DNA of 64,000 nucleotides from Xaviernesmea rhizosphaerae (lineage in GTDB: Bacteria; Pseudomonadota; Alphaproteobacteria; Rhizobiales; Rhizobiaceae), in NCBI RefSeq assembly GCF_001938945.1, contig NZ_MKIO01000022.1:62001-126000 (forward strand), in the 5' to 3' direction. Under the pieces are notes generated by a model, which was not told the DNA's origin, did no database searches, and saw only the letters and a list, made by a program, of their open reading frames with translations. This document shows positions 27,984 to 37,572 of this stretch, one piece after another. Position 1 is the stretch's first letter; each line of letters starts with the position of its first letter. Both the position numbers and the translations under genes were made by a program.

Positions 27984-28883
27984 TCAACCCAAGGCCTGCA
28001 AAGCTGCCTTGTTGTTCGCGAGCCAGTCGGAGAACGACTGCGGTCCAACGCCTGTGATCCTGCGAAAATCACCAGTCACGGTCCCGGCGAACCCGTCGGC
28101 CGTGTTGACGTCGAATGACGCAAAGATCCGCGCAAAGTGTTCGGGCATGCCGGCCTTCGTCATTCCTTCCACGAGGGACCTCTCGGTGATGGAAATCGCC
28201 GTGATCTTCCGGTCCAGCACACGACTGACGAGGTCCGCCTGCTCTGCCGTGGTCAAAGCCTCTTCACCGCTTAGCGTTAGGACCTGCTTGCCCTCAGTGT
28301 GCCCGGCCAAGACAGTCGCGGCAGCAAGGGCGAGATCGTCACGGGAGAGGTTCGCCAGTTTGCCCTCTCCTGCGGCATGGAACCACTGGCCTGCGTTGTG
28401 CAGGATCGCGGGCAAGGTCATGTAGAGGTTCTCGAAGTACCAGTGCATGCGCAAGATGGTCCAGGCTGGGATGCTGCTCGCTTCGATTGCCGCTTCCGTC
28501 CTGGCGTGGTCTGGCGCCACCATGACGCTGGCTTTATCGGCATTCGGCATCGACGTGTAAATGACGTGTCCAATGCCTGCCTCTTCTGCTGCCCTAACGG
28601 CCAATAGCTGCTGTTCAAGACGTCGCCCCGGCCGATCCAGAGCGTCGGTGCTGATGAGCAGCATGCGGTCGATGCCCTCGAAAGCAGGCCCCAAGGATGC
28701 TTTGTCCTCGAAGTCGGCAAAGCGGACAGAGACGCCCTTGTTGGCGAAGGCGCTCAAGCCATCGGGTCGACGCGTCGTAGCGACAATGTTGGCAGGGTCG
28801 ACGTTGAGCGTAGCGATAAGGTGAAGGAGAACCAACTGGCCGAGATGGCCAGAGGCTCCGGTGACGAGCAGTTTCTGCGACAT
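27984..28883 (-). CDS. NmrA-like NAD(P)H-binding reductase (QorB-like)
   Basis: The 299-residue protein starts with the dinucleotide motif LLVTGASGHLGQLV (TGxxGxxG, NmrA type) and has the TRRP segment after the second strand. There is no SDR YxxxK active site, as usual for NmrA and QorB proteins. Such proteins reduce quinones or sense NADP(H). The C-terminal part (TGDFRRITGVGPQSFSDWL) matches the QorB-like group. A second NmrA-like gene and a LysR gene follow, so the three probably form a redox-stress or xenobiotic-response set; this is inference. Confidence 0.8.
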   Translation of the reverse strand: MSQKLLVTGASGHLGQLVLLHLIATLNVDPANIVATTRRPDGLSAFANKGVSVRFADFEDKASLGPAFEGIDRMLLISTDALDRPGRRLEQQLLAVRAAEEAGIGHVIYTSMPNADKASVMVAPDHARTEAAIEASSIPAWTILRMHWYFENLYMTLPAILHNAGQWFHAAGEGKLANLSRDDLALAAATVLAGHTEGKQVLTLSGEEALTTAEQADLVSRVLDRKITAISITERSLVEGMTKAGMPEHFARIFASFDVNTADGFAGTVTGDFRRITGVGPQSFSDWLANNKAALQALG

Positions 28884-29001
28884 GATGTTCTCCGAAGTGC
28901 GCGCCGCATTTTGAAGGGGGAGCGGTATTTTCGAACCACGCTTGATGCGTCCCCTCGCCAGCGAGGACGAGGGGACGCATCAATGCGAATGACTGTGTGA
29001 A

Positions 29002-29871
29002 CTAGCCGCGGTGGGCGCCAACGAGAGCTGCAACCGCTTCCTCGACACCGATCCGGCCGACGCGCTTGATCGTTCCCTTGTCCTCGAACGACAGCCAGCC
29101 CTCATTGAAGCCATCGAGGCACTTCATCCACATCTCCGGATCCTTGATGCCCTGACCTCTGAAGATGCCGTCCCAGGCTTCATGCGGAATGGCTTGAACA
29201 CCGACGTCACGGCCAAGCGCCTTGCCAAATGCATTGGCGATGTCCTGCGGCGAGACCAGATCCGGGCCATGCAATTCGACAATGTGGTGGCCCGTCCAGT
29301 CCTCCATCAGAAGTTCACCGGCGGTGCGACCGGCATCAGCAACCGAGACCATGGGCAATGCACGATCAACGGGCTGCAGGAAGGAGTGGATCACACCATC
29401 ATTCTTCGCGCTGCCGACGTCCCATTCGGCATTTTCGATATACCAGGCGGGCCGGAGGAAGGTGATCGGCAGATCGACATCGGCCAGTTCTTCCTCGAGG
29501 ATCGTCAGTTCGCTGATCGTATTGCGCTCTACAGCCTGGGCGCCAACGCTGGACAGGGCGACGATCTTGCCTGGACGCGCTGCCAGGATCGCCTTTTTAT
29601 AGGCCGCGACAATCGCCCGCGCCTTTGGCAGATCCTCCGGCTGGTCAAGGCTGGGCGGAACGACCAGAAACACGCCTTCACATCCCGAAAACGCGTCGGT
29701 CAGCGCTTCGTGGTCTTCCATCGTCGCCAGAGCAATCTCGCATCCGTGATCGGCAAAGGCCTGCGCCTTGCCGACATCGCGCGCCACAACGCGGAGCGAT
29801 TTACCGGCGCCGAGAAGAGTTTTTGCGGCATTGCCACCAACGCGGCCCGTAGCCGCAGTTACTGCAAACAT
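29002..29871 (-). CDS. NmrA-like NAD(P)H-binding protein
   Basis: The protein has 289 residues from the ATG at 29871 (MFAVTAATGRVGG), which carries the TGxxGxxG nucleotide motif right at the N-terminus; the longer frame would put 38 unrelated residues before it. Other features are VFLVVPPSLDQPED, ALSSVGAQ and FLRPAWYIENAEW, typical of the NmrA/HSCARG group. It is transcribed divergently from the LysR gene, whose product probably controls it. The reaction is unknown. Confidence 0.8.
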   Translation of the reverse strand: MFAVTAATGRVGGNAAKTLLGAGKSLRVVARDVGKAQAFADHGCEIALATMEDHEALTDAFSGCEGVFLVVPPSLDQPEDLPKARAIVAAYKKAILAARPGKIVALSSVGAQAVERNTISELTILEEELADVDLPITFLRPAWYIENAEWDVGSAKNDGVIHSFLQPVDRALPMVSVADAGRTAGELLMEDWTGHHIVELHGPDLVSPQDIANAFGKALGRDVGVQAIPHEAWDGIFRGQGIKDPEMWMKCLDGFNEGWLSFEDKGTIKRVGRIGVEEAVAALVGAHRG

Positions 29872-29921
29872 CTGAATTTTCCTCACCTGGACCTGTTGTT
29901 CGTGAGGTCTTTTTCTCATGT

Positions 29922-29978
29922 TTGAATTCGGGATTTTATCGCTATAATGTCCGGACAATGTGGACTCAAATTCCGGAA
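29922..29978 (+). promoter_or_regulatory. Divergent promoter with palindromes for the LysR gene
   Basis: A perfect TATAAT box lies at 29943-29948. A possible TTGAAT -35 box is at 29922-29927, but the 15-base spacing is short. Right after the -10 box there is a perfect 10-bp palindrome TGTCCGGACA (29948-29957), and a TTCCGGAA palindrome lies at 29971-29978. Both are well placed for autorepression by the LysR protein and control of the divergent NmrA-like gene. Confidence 0.5.
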
Positions 29979-29983
29979 CTAAC

Positions 29984-30889
29984 ATGGCCTATGACAGCCG
30001 ACTCCTGACTGGTGTCACCGTGCTGATGGCGGTGGTCGAAGCCGGAACCATGGCGAGAGCCGCAGAGGCTTTGGGAATGACGGCCTCGGGTGTCGGAAGG
30101 GCCATCGCTCGCCTTGAAACAAGGATAGGCATTCGCCTTCTGGAGCGAACAACCCGTTCCCTGCGGCTCACCGATGAGGGGCGCAAGTTCTATGAACAGG
30201 TCGGGCCACACCTCGATGGCATCGAAGATGCTGCATTGGAAGCGTCCGGGTCGGCTGGTGTCGTCAAAGGACGCTTGCGGGTCAATGTCGCGCCCATCGT
30301 GTCCCAGACCATCCTGTCTGATCGTATGGGGGCGTTCCTGGCCGCCTATCCGGAACTGCGTGTGGAAATGATCATGCGGGACGCCGTCGGGGACCTCGTT
30401 GCAGATGGTTTTGACATGGCACTTCGCTTCGGCGATCCGCCGGAAAACCTGATTGCACGGCGTCTTGCAGATATGCGCGTGATCACGGCGGCATCGCCCA
30501 CGTATATCGCAAGGCGAGGTCGGCCCTCACACCCCAGCGAATTGATCGACCATGAAACCATAGATTTCTGGGATCCTGTGAAGGGTCGCGCCTATGACTG
30601 GGAGTTCCATCGGGATGGCGAGACTTTGCCAGTTAAGACGCGTGCCAGACTGATGACTTCAGATGCAGCCACCATGCTGGCATCTTGTCTCGCCGGCGTC
30701 GGAATTTGTCAGATACCTCCTATCGGAGCGCACCACCTCTTCGCACGGGGCGACCTTATCGACCTGTTCCCCGATTGGCCGGGGGAGCGCTTTCCGCTCT
30801 ATGCGCTCTATCCACCGCGCCAGAAGCATTCCGCAAAAGTACGAGCTTTCGTGACATTCGTGGAAGGGCTCATCACGGAAGAGGGATAA
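29984..30889 (+). CDS. LysR-family transcriptional regulator
   Basis: From the ATG at 29984 the protein has 301 residues. The N-terminal winged helix-turn-helix is clear (LMAVVEAGTMARAAEALG, then SGVGRAIARLETRIGIRLLE and RTTRSLRLTDEG). A LysR substrate-binding domain follows (GRLRVNVAPIVSQ, DMALRFGDPPE). It resembles the large group that controls adjacent oxidoreductases. It is divergent from an NmrA-like reductase gene with palindromes between them. The 137 bases after the stop hold no gene I recognise and separate it from the convergent gajB gene. Confidence 0.88.
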   Translation: MAYDSRLLTGVTVLMAVVEAGTMARAAEALGMTASGVGRAIARLETRIGIRLLERTTRSLRLTDEGRKFYEQVGPHLDGIEDAALEASGSAGVVKGRLRVNVAPIVSQTILSDRMGAFLAAYPELRVEMIMRDAVGDLVADGFDMALRFGDPPENLIARRLADMRVITAASPTYIARRGRPSHPSELIDHETIDFWDPVKGRAYDWEFHRDGETLPVKTRARLMTSDAATMLASCLAGVGICQIPPIGAHHLFARGDLIDLFPDWPGERFPLYALYPPRQKHSAKVRAFVTFVEGLITEEG

Positions 30890-31026
30890 AGGGACATTAC
30901 GCCGCGAGAAACGCATACCGATTCCCAGCAACATAAAGCTCTTGATGGGAATAGAACTTTTGGCAGGTGATTTCAGCGGCTAAATTCCAACACGAACAGA
31001 TGCTTATAAGACCTCAGCTCCAATCG

Positions 31027-32805
31027 TTATATCTGACTTCTGTCAAAGAGTTCCTTTACCCACGGTGAATGATGATGCTCTTGATAGACCAAGGCAAGTT
31101 CCCGCCGTGGGCGCGTCACGCCAACGTAGAAAAGACGGCGCGCTTCACGGAGCGCAACGGTACTCTGCCGATCGCGTTGACTGGGAAAATCGCTTGCATT
31201 CACGCCATACATGACGACGGCATCAAACTCCCTGCCCTTCGCACTATGCAGCGTGCTCAGGTTCACGCGACCGGTTCCCTCTACACGGCCGGCGAGATGG
31301 GCGAGCGGGATATCGAGGTCGGCCACAGGGTCAGTATTGCGGATCATCTCGGCACAGACCTCCCATTCTTGCTCTGCGTTTCGCGCAATCGTCCGCCAAT
31401 GTGCAATAAGCTCGCTGTCGAAAAGTTGTAGCCAGGTGTGGGTGGTGTCGCTGGAGTTGATCGTAGCTTGGAGAAAGCCGATGAGCTGATCCGAAAGAAG
31501 TTGCTCTTCGTCAGGCCTAACTTGAGCGCCGTAGACGATCTTCAACGCTTGCTGAAGCAGGCGGCTATACCGCGGGTCAGCACTTTTCCAGCCACCAACG
31601 ACCCAACGCGCGCAATCCTCGATAAACCGGGAAAGTCGCGAACTCCGCCTGACCAGTGCGTTTCCGTCGCTGCGTACAAAGGGCGTGCCGGCCCGCTTCA
31701 AGGCTTCGGCAATCTTGTCCCCGAGATATGCAGCGCGATACAGCACGGCTATTTCGTCAAGTGCAAAGCCTCTCTTTTCCAGATCGGGAATGACAGTGTC
31801 GGCAATCGCTTGTGCCTGCACATCAAGGCCGAGCGTCACCGGCCAGAATGTCAACTCTCCCTCTGGAGCTCCTTCTGCCTCGCGATAATCACGCTCCTCT
31901 CCCAATGCCCCGAGCGACGCTCGCACGATTTTCCCGCCAGACCGGTAGTTGAAGCGCAGTCTGATGGTGCGGACATCGCAGCGTTGGGTCAAGCTATCGA
32001 GCAGTTCGGGGTTTGCACCAGTGAACCCGTATATGGATTGGTCGGAATCGCCGACCGCAAACAAGCGAATGCCCCCGCCAAAACACAATAAAAGGACAAG
32101 CTCGTGCAATGCATGGCCGAGATCCTGATATTCGTCGACGAACAAGACGGGGAAACGCGCGTGAAGTGCATCTCTGATCCAGTCGTGCTCCTTGATCATG
32201 CGATACGCCAGGAGCGGCATATCGTCGAAATCGATCAAGCCTTGCCGTCGAAGCTCGTTCTCATAAGCCTCAATGAACACGGCGAGCTCCGGATTGCGGC
32301 CTAGCCAGTCTGGCCGGCTGCGATCAACGTCCCGTCGCCGCTTTTCCGACGCAAAGTTCCATCGACGATGAGGGTCGTCGCTACCGCCGATCGCGGTCGC
32401 GTAGGCCGCCTCGACCGCAGCTCGTGTCTGGGCACGGGTCGCCACCTGAAACTCTGCAGGCAGTCCGATCGGTACGCATCGGGCGTACGGCGCTATGACC
32501 TGGCTCAGAGCGAATCCATGCACGGTTCCGATGAAGGCTCGATCACCACTTTCGATCCCAAGGCGGGCAAGGCGTGTCTCAAGCTCAATTGCGCACTCAT
32601 TGTTGTAGGTGATGCAAGCAACCCCGCGAGGTTCAATGATGTCGTAAGACAGAGCGCGGGCCATCGCTGTCGTCAGCGTCTTCGTCTTGCCACTTCCTGG
32701 TCCGGCCAGAACGACGCAGTGGCCCGTCTCGCGCACAGCTGCGACTTGCTCCGGATTGGTGCTCAATTCATTGATCGCGCTAAGCAGTTGCTGACTAATG
32801 GACAC
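31027..32805 (-). CDS. gajB: GajB-like UvrD/Rep helicase (Gabija defence)
   Basis: The 592-residue superfamily 1 helicase has Walker A AGPGSGKTKTL at residues 34-44, TYNNECAIELETRL (motif Ia), LFVDEYQDL (motif II), GDSDQSIYGFTG (motif III), a LRFNYRS motif IV and VGVTRPRRELALVY near the C-terminus. It begins with GTG and overlaps the end of the upstream nuclease gene by 11 bases. In Gabija the GajB helicase, triggered by DNA ends, works with the GajA nuclease against phage. The identification rests on the domain pair and gene order, since UvrD-like helicases alone are common. Confidence 0.85.
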   Translation of the reverse strand: MSISQQLLSAINELSTNPEQVAAVRETGHCVVLAGPGSGKTKTLTTAMARALSYDIIEPRGVACITYNNECAIELETRLARLGIESGDRAFIGTVHGFALSQVIAPYARCVPIGLPAEFQVATRAQTRAAVEAAYATAIGGSDDPHRRWNFASEKRRRDVDRSRPDWLGRNPELAVFIEAYENELRRQGLIDFDDMPLLAYRMIKEHDWIRDALHARFPVLFVDEYQDLGHALHELVLLLCFGGGIRLFAVGDSDQSIYGFTGANPELLDSLTQRCDVRTIRLRFNYRSGGKIVRASLGALGEERDYREAEGAPEGELTFWPVTLGLDVQAQAIADTVIPDLEKRGFALDEIAVLYRAAYLGDKIAEALKRAGTPFVRSDGNALVRRSSRLSRFIEDCARWVVGGWKSADPRYSRLLQQALKIVYGAQVRPDEEQLLSDQLIGFLQATINSSDTTHTWLQLFDSELIAHWRTIARNAEQEWEVCAEMIRNTDPVADLDIPLAHLAGRVEGTGRVNLSTLHSAKGREFDAVVMYGVNASDFPSQRDRQSTVALREARRLFYVGVTRPRRELALVYQEHHHSPWVKELFDRSQI

Positions 32806-34579
32806 GGCTCACCACGTACGCTATTGCATCGGCAATGTACTTCGGTGGGGTGAGGCCGACCGCTTTTTTCGATAGTTTTGCGCTGAGCCGGCCTTTGCCG
32901 ATATCCGCGATCATAGCCAGCAGTTGCGCGGGATCAACTGAAGCCGTACCCGATCGCCAAGAGGCGATGCGTTTGGTTCGGATCGATCCGAAACCTTGGG
33001 CGCCGAGGATATCGAGGAGAGGGCTCAAAAGGGACGGCGTGTTTGCAACTGACACCTCGAACGTCTGCTCGTTAAGAAAGATCCCGGCAGGTGCAACCAT
33101 TGATGCGAACGCGGCAAAGTCGAGCGCTTCCCATTGACCTCGCTGCACGGGATTGACCGCGGGCTGCTTGCGGACCTTCAGGATGTCATCCCAGAGGTCC
33201 AGCGTGCGTGTCTTGCCGAGGGGTAATTTCGTGCCGTCCAACGGATCCCAGTCGGTGATCACCGCGTAGGGCATGCCAAGAGATTCGGCCAATTTGACAT
33301 ATGGTGAGAAGTTCGTACCGGCTACATTGCATATGCTGATGCCGAGATCGTCGAGCCCATGGCCCAAGGCCGAGGAAAACACTGGTACCAAAGCCTCCTC
33401 GGCGTCCCCCTCCACGAAGATCACGCCACGGGCGAACAGCAGTTCCGCACGCGTGGCATCAATATAGTTCTCCAGGTCGTCGAGCTCATCAGGCGTGACA
33501 GGCAACTCTGCCAGCGAAAATGCGCGCGTCGACTGATCGCGCGTCCTCAGGTGAATGATTGACCGCAACGGAGTGACCGCAGCGAGCGTCGGCGAATGGC
33601 TGGTGACGATCAGCGATTGTCCTGCATCCCCGCCGGCGAGGAGTTTTTTGAACACCGAACGCTGCAGTTGCGGATGGAGGTGGGCCTCAGGCTCCTCTAT
33701 GCACAAGAGCGAGAAATTTCGCTCATTTTTCTTCCTGCGCCAGGCAAATTCAGCAAGCTTTAGCGCGAGTAATGCGACATTGGCCGATCCGAGGCTTGCC
33801 TCTGCAATACCACGCCTGCCGCCGTCAATGAACATGGCAATAGCTCGGAAGAGCCGCAACGGATCGGAGGGCGCAAACCTGAGCCGTGCATCGATATCGT
33901 GCGCCTTGCCGGAAAGATTCAGAATGCCGGTGCGCAGCTCCTCTTCCAGATCTTTAATCGTCGGAAACGCCTCGAGCGCCTTCGTCACCTTGTCGAGTTC
34001 AACCGCGACGGCATTGAGCTCCGCTCGCGTCACTCCCGCGATTGCGTCTTCGAGGAGGGGACGCAGAGGTGAACTTCTCCATGTACCAAGCTGGCCTTCG
34101 GCATCACGCAAGGCATCGAGCATATCAATCGCAATGCGTCGACGGACCTTGCTCGGCACGGTCCGCGACTCAACACCGCCGCCGAACACGAGAAACTCGC
34201 AGTCGTCGCTCGACTGTGGCGCGCCTTTGATATCGGCCTTCTTGCGGAAGATATAGGTGAGGCGCGCGATCGTGGGATTATCCTCAGGCCTGAACTCAGA
34301 AAGCATCGCCAAAAGGCCAAGGTCGCTCGCGAAGTCTGCGAGTTCTAGATGAACTTCGATCGCATCCTCGTAGGGGGCAGCTGCCCCGTCCCAGAAATCG
34401 GACAGTTTGAGCTGACGGGCCGAATCCGGGAGCGTTGAATCAAGTATCAACCGGATGGCGAAGAGGAGATTGCTCTTGCCGACACGGTTTTCGCCCAACA
34501 AGACGACATTGTCCGAGAGCGCGATGTCAACGGATTGGAAATTTCGAAAGTTTCGGACACTTAGCTTGCTTAGACGCAT
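32795..34579 (-). CDS. gajA: GajA-like OLD-family ATPase/TOPRIM nuclease (Gabija defence)
   Basis: The 594-residue protein has an ABC-type ATPase domain: Walker A GENRVGKSN at residues 29-37, a signature-like LGSANVALLAL near 263-273, Walker B LLCIEEPEAHLHP at 291-303 and the TSHS switch at 326-329. A C-terminal TOPRIM nuclease domain follows (VEGDAEE with E390, and TDWD with D443 and D445). The catalytic acidic residues are intact. This is a class 2 OLD nuclease, the class encoded next to UvrD helicases and known as GajA of Gabija, which nicks phage DNA when nucleotides run low. Its promoter must lie in the 121-base gap shared with the divergent NACHT gene. Confidence 0.88.
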   Translation of the reverse strand: MRLSKLSVRNFRNFQSVDIALSDNVVLLGENRVGKSNLLFAIRLILDSTLPDSARQLKLSDFWDGAAAPYEDAIEVHLELADFASDLGLLAMLSEFRPEDNPTIARLTYIFRKKADIKGAPQSSDDCEFLVFGGGVESRTVPSKVRRRIAIDMLDALRDAEGQLGTWRSSPLRPLLEDAIAGVTRAELNAVAVELDKVTKALEAFPTIKDLEEELRTGILNLSGKAHDIDARLRFAPSDPLRLFRAIAMFIDGGRRGIAEASLGSANVALLALKLAEFAWRRKKNERNFSLLCIEEPEAHLHPQLQRSVFKKLLAGGDAGQSLIVTSHSPTLAAVTPLRSIIHLRTRDQSTRAFSLAELPVTPDELDDLENYIDATRAELLFARGVIFVEGDAEEALVPVFSSALGHGLDDLGISICNVAGTNFSPYVKLAESLGMPYAVITDWDPLDGTKLPLGKTRTLDLWDDILKVRKQPAVNPVQRGQWEALDFAAFASMVAPAGIFLNEQTFEVSVANTPSLLSPLLDILGAQGFGSIRTKRIASWRSGTASVDPAQLLAMIADIGKGRLSAKLSKKAVGLTPPKYIADAIAYVVSRVH

Positions 34580-34700
34580 GTTTTCCGGCCCATCAGTTCT
34601 CGAGCTTTAGATCTTACACCAAGGATGTATATCAACCACTTGCTCGCTGCTACTTTACCTAGAATATATTGGATTTAGATTTCAGTTTGGGGAGTATGTG

Positions 34701-37532
34701 ATGGCTGATCGCCAGACACCAAAGCGATCAAAAGGCGGGATCACTGGTCCAGCCGAACTCGAAGCTTATGTCGCAAGCCTGTATTCGATATTGGGGTATA
34801 ACGTTAAGACCAACGTGCCACTTGGTGGGCAACAGATCGATGTTCTCGTAGAGCGGCATCTCGAAGGCATCGGCGTAACCCGCATCATTGTCGAATGCAA
34901 GTACAAAACAACAGGCTCTGTAAGCAATCAAGATGTGTTCGATACCATCAATACCTTCGGAGCATTGATGAAACTGCATGGCGTATCTCACTGCGTGATG
35001 GTGACGAATACCAGCTTCTCGCAGCGTGCACAGGACGCGGCGGACAACGACAGGCTATTTAGGCTCGTACTGCTCTCTGACCTGGAAGACGATCTGGTCA
35101 ACGTCGCAGATTCTCTCCTGGCTCTAAAGAAAGGCTATGAATCCGAACAAATATTCCATGAGTTCTTGCCACAATCGGCTCAAGGGCGGCTCCCCTATAC
35201 CAAGGTTGATGGACAGATCGACAACATTTTAGAAGCCACCATCGAGTGGATCGAAAATTTTGGTGAAGGCTTCCTCACGGTCCTCGGCGATTTTGGAGGT
35301 GGAAAAACAACTTTGCTGAGACGACTCGAATACGAATTTTCCAGTCTATTTTTGCAGAAGCGAACCCGTCATCGTCCACTTTACTTCACACTGAAAGACT
35401 ATTCATTTTATGAGGGGCTTGACGAATTCATCGCGAGCTCAGTTCGGCAAAAATATCAACGTAACATGCCCTCTAATGTCTTTTGGACCCTTGCACGCGA
35501 GGGGGGCTTCCTTTTTCTCCTCGACGGCTTCGATGAGATCATTACTGGCGTGGATCGCTCTGATCGGGCCAAGACCTTTCTGTCTTTGCATCGAATAATA
35601 TCATCGGGTTCGCCAGTCATTCTGACGTGCCGGCCTGCTTACTTCGTCTCAACCGAAGAGCTCAACGACCTGATTCGGCAAGTGAACTTTAGGGATGGCC
35701 AGAAAAACCCGGGACTTCCCAGCCGTTGGGATGCTCATCTTTTCAACATCGGCGAAACCACAGCCTTGGCTCGGACGAGCCAGTTTCTTTTCGAGAAGTA
35801 CGTAGACAACGCCACTCTCGATCCGTTGATGAACCTCTCCAGTACAGTGACGCACCTAGAGGTGTTCCAGCCTGCGCAAATTGACGAGTATCTGAAGAAA
35901 TTTGACAGCGACTTCCGCAACGTCAGCAACAGCGGTTGGAACGAGGTAAAAGCAGAAATCGAAAAAATCTACGATCTCACAGACTTGATGAAGCGTCCAA
36001 TCATGCTTTCGATGATTAAGGACACAATTCTGCAAGGCCAGATCGATATCCGCCGCCACAATGTCATCGGTGGCGCTTTTTCGCTTTACGATGCCTACAC
36101 CAGCGTCAATCTGAAAAGGGATTGGGGCAAGAGCAAAGGCCGGAAGCTTCTAAGCGAAAAGCAACGTCAGGAATACGCCCAGCTCATCGCTCTTACGATG
36201 TTCAAGCGTGCCAATCTCAACGTCGACCATTCTGAGATCATTAAAGTCGCCAAAGAGTCGCCCTTGTCACTGGGCTTTTCGGCGGATCTGAGCCAACTCG
36301 ACCCGGAGCAGCTTGCTGCCGATATTCAAGTAACGACTTTCTTATCGAGGCAAGGCTCTTCGTTTCGCTTCACACATAAGTCATTTATGGAGTTTTTTGT
36401 CGCCAAGTCAGTTGTCGACAAGCTGTCTGATCAACGGATGGCGAAAACGTCACTCACAGAGCCCTATACGCGCGAGATCATCTCGTTCATTGGCGAAGCG
36501 GCAACGGTCAATCCCAAGCTGCTATCCAAAGTCTCTACGATCCTGCTTGCCCAGACAAACGCCCCAAAAAAGCGAGATGATAGCGACATCATCAAGCGCA
36601 ACGCCGTCGGAATACTGTTAAGCGGCACCGAGGTCATCGCAACAGACTACTTCTCGAACAATCATGTCTGGGAGCTTTCTGTGAGGAAGCGCACGATTGA
36701 CGGCTTGGTCGTTCGCGGCACACAGTGGGACTATTGTGGCTGGCATCTTGTAACATTATCGAAAACTTCGATCAGTCAAAGCCACTTTATCGGCTGGCGC
36801 GTTGAAGGTGGCAGCTGGACCGACGTATCGTTTAACGGACGGCTTCAGGACAGTCATTTTGAGGACGTCCAATTCTCTAACTGCGTCGTCGCGGCCTCCA
36901 CGCAGAAAACCATCTTCCAGAGCTGCGCTTTCTCCGGAGGAGCATTGACGGTCCGAGGCGAATTCCAGGTGAACTCCTCTGCGTTTAAAGCCATGAACCT
37001 GTCGATTGACGTAGGTGTAGGTGCGATCTCCCGTCTAAGCTTTAGCAATTTTGAGAATTGCGAGCTCGCAGATATCGCTGGTCCGCACTACCGGCCGGTC
37101 ATGATCGAGCACTGTATCTTTACCGAATGCCAGTTTGTCGGCTTCAGCCCAAGCAGCAAATTCATAGAGCGCCTGCTATATGAGCATCAGGTCTTCTCTA
37201 AGGGATTGACGGTCGACGAGGAAAGGACAATCATTCTTGACCGCTGCGCCGGTATATTGTTCATCGACGAATTCGACGACTGGATCAAGATTGGTAAACA
37301 GGGTTTCAAGGCGATCGGTAACGTGTTCCTCGTTGCACAAGGAACATTGCAGAGCAAGATCAAAGCCAGGACGGCCTTCGTGAGAACGCTATCCAATCGC
37401 TTTGGCAAGGAGTACCCTCAGCTTCTCGGTAAATTGGAAGCGGCGTGTCCCGGCATCTTCAAAGTTCCCAGTGATCCTTCTCCCAAGCGACAGGAAGGCG
37501 GTCAAGTCGCAAAACGTTCACTCAACACATGA
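34701..37532 (+). CDS. Mrr-like nuclease / NACHT-type STAND NTPase / beta-repeat protein
   Basis: This is a 943-residue NLR-like protein. Residues about 15-130 look like a PD-(D/E)xK nuclease of the Mrr type (D47 in QQIDVLVE, E65 and K67 in VECKYK). Residues 190-560 are a NACHT/STAND ATPase: Walker A GDFGGGKT at 196-203, Walker B LLDGFDEI at 273-280 and TCRPAYF at 309-315. After a helical part with FRFTHKSFMEFFVAK, the region from about 680 to 830 has irregular pentapeptide-like beta repeats (SHFIGW, SHFEDVQFSNC, SAFKAMNL, FSNFENCELADI), a probable sensor. The ATG at 34701 has GGGGAG seven bases ahead. Bacterial NACHT proteins are anti-phage. Lower GC than the flanking catabolic genes suggests transfer. 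Confidence 0.82.
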   Translation: MADRQTPKRSKGGITGPAELEAYVASLYSILGYNVKTNVPLGGQQIDVLVERHLEGIGVTRIIVECKYKTTGSVSNQDVFDTINTFGALMKLHGVSHCVMVTNTSFSQRAQDAADNDRLFRLVLLSDLEDDLVNVADSLLALKKGYESEQIFHEFLPQSAQGRLPYTKVDGQIDNILEATIEWIENFGEGFLTVLGDFGGGKTTLLRRLEYEFSSLFLQKRTRHRPLYFTLKDYSFYEGLDEFIASSVRQKYQRNMPSNVFWTLAREGGFLFLLDGFDEIITGVDRSDRAKTFLSLHRIISSGSPVILTCRPAYFVSTEELNDLIRQVNFRDGQKNPGLPSRWDAHLFNIGETTALARTSQFLFEKYVDNATLDPLMNLSSTVTHLEVFQPAQIDEYLKKFDSDFRNVSNSGWNEVKAEIEKIYDLTDLMKRPIMLSMIKDTILQGQIDIRRHNVIGGAFSLYDAYTSVNLKRDWGKSKGRKLLSEKQRQEYAQLIALTMFKRANLNVDHSEIIKVAKESPLSLGFSADLSQLDPEQLAADIQVTTFLSRQGSSFRFTHKSFMEFFVAKSVVDKLSDQRMAKTSLTEPYTREIISFIGEAATVNPKLLSKVSTILLAQTNAPKKRDDSDIIKRNAVGILLSGTEVIATDYFSNNHVWELSVRKRTIDGLVVRGTQWDYCGWHLVTLSKTSISQSHFIGWRVEGGSWTDVSFNGRLQDSHFEDVQFSNCVVAASTQKTIFQSCAFSGGALTVRGEFQVNSSAFKAMNLSIDVGVGAISRLSFSNFENCELADIAGPHYRPVMIEHCIFTECQFVGFSPSSKFIERLLYEHQVFSKGLTVDEERTIILDRCAGILFIDEFDDWIKIGKQGFKAIGNVFLVAQGTLQSKIKARTAFVRTLSNRFGKEYPQLLGKLEAACPGIFKVPSDPSPKRQEGGQVAKRSLNT

Positions 37533-37572
37533 CACCTGAATTTCAGTGCCGGTCCGCTGAGGCAAAAGCCCT

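Noticed and set aside
34640..34665. Possible promoter for the NACHT gene (TTGCTC and TAGAAT)
   Set aside because: The 14-base spacing is too short and both boxes deviate from consensus, so I do not report it as a feature.
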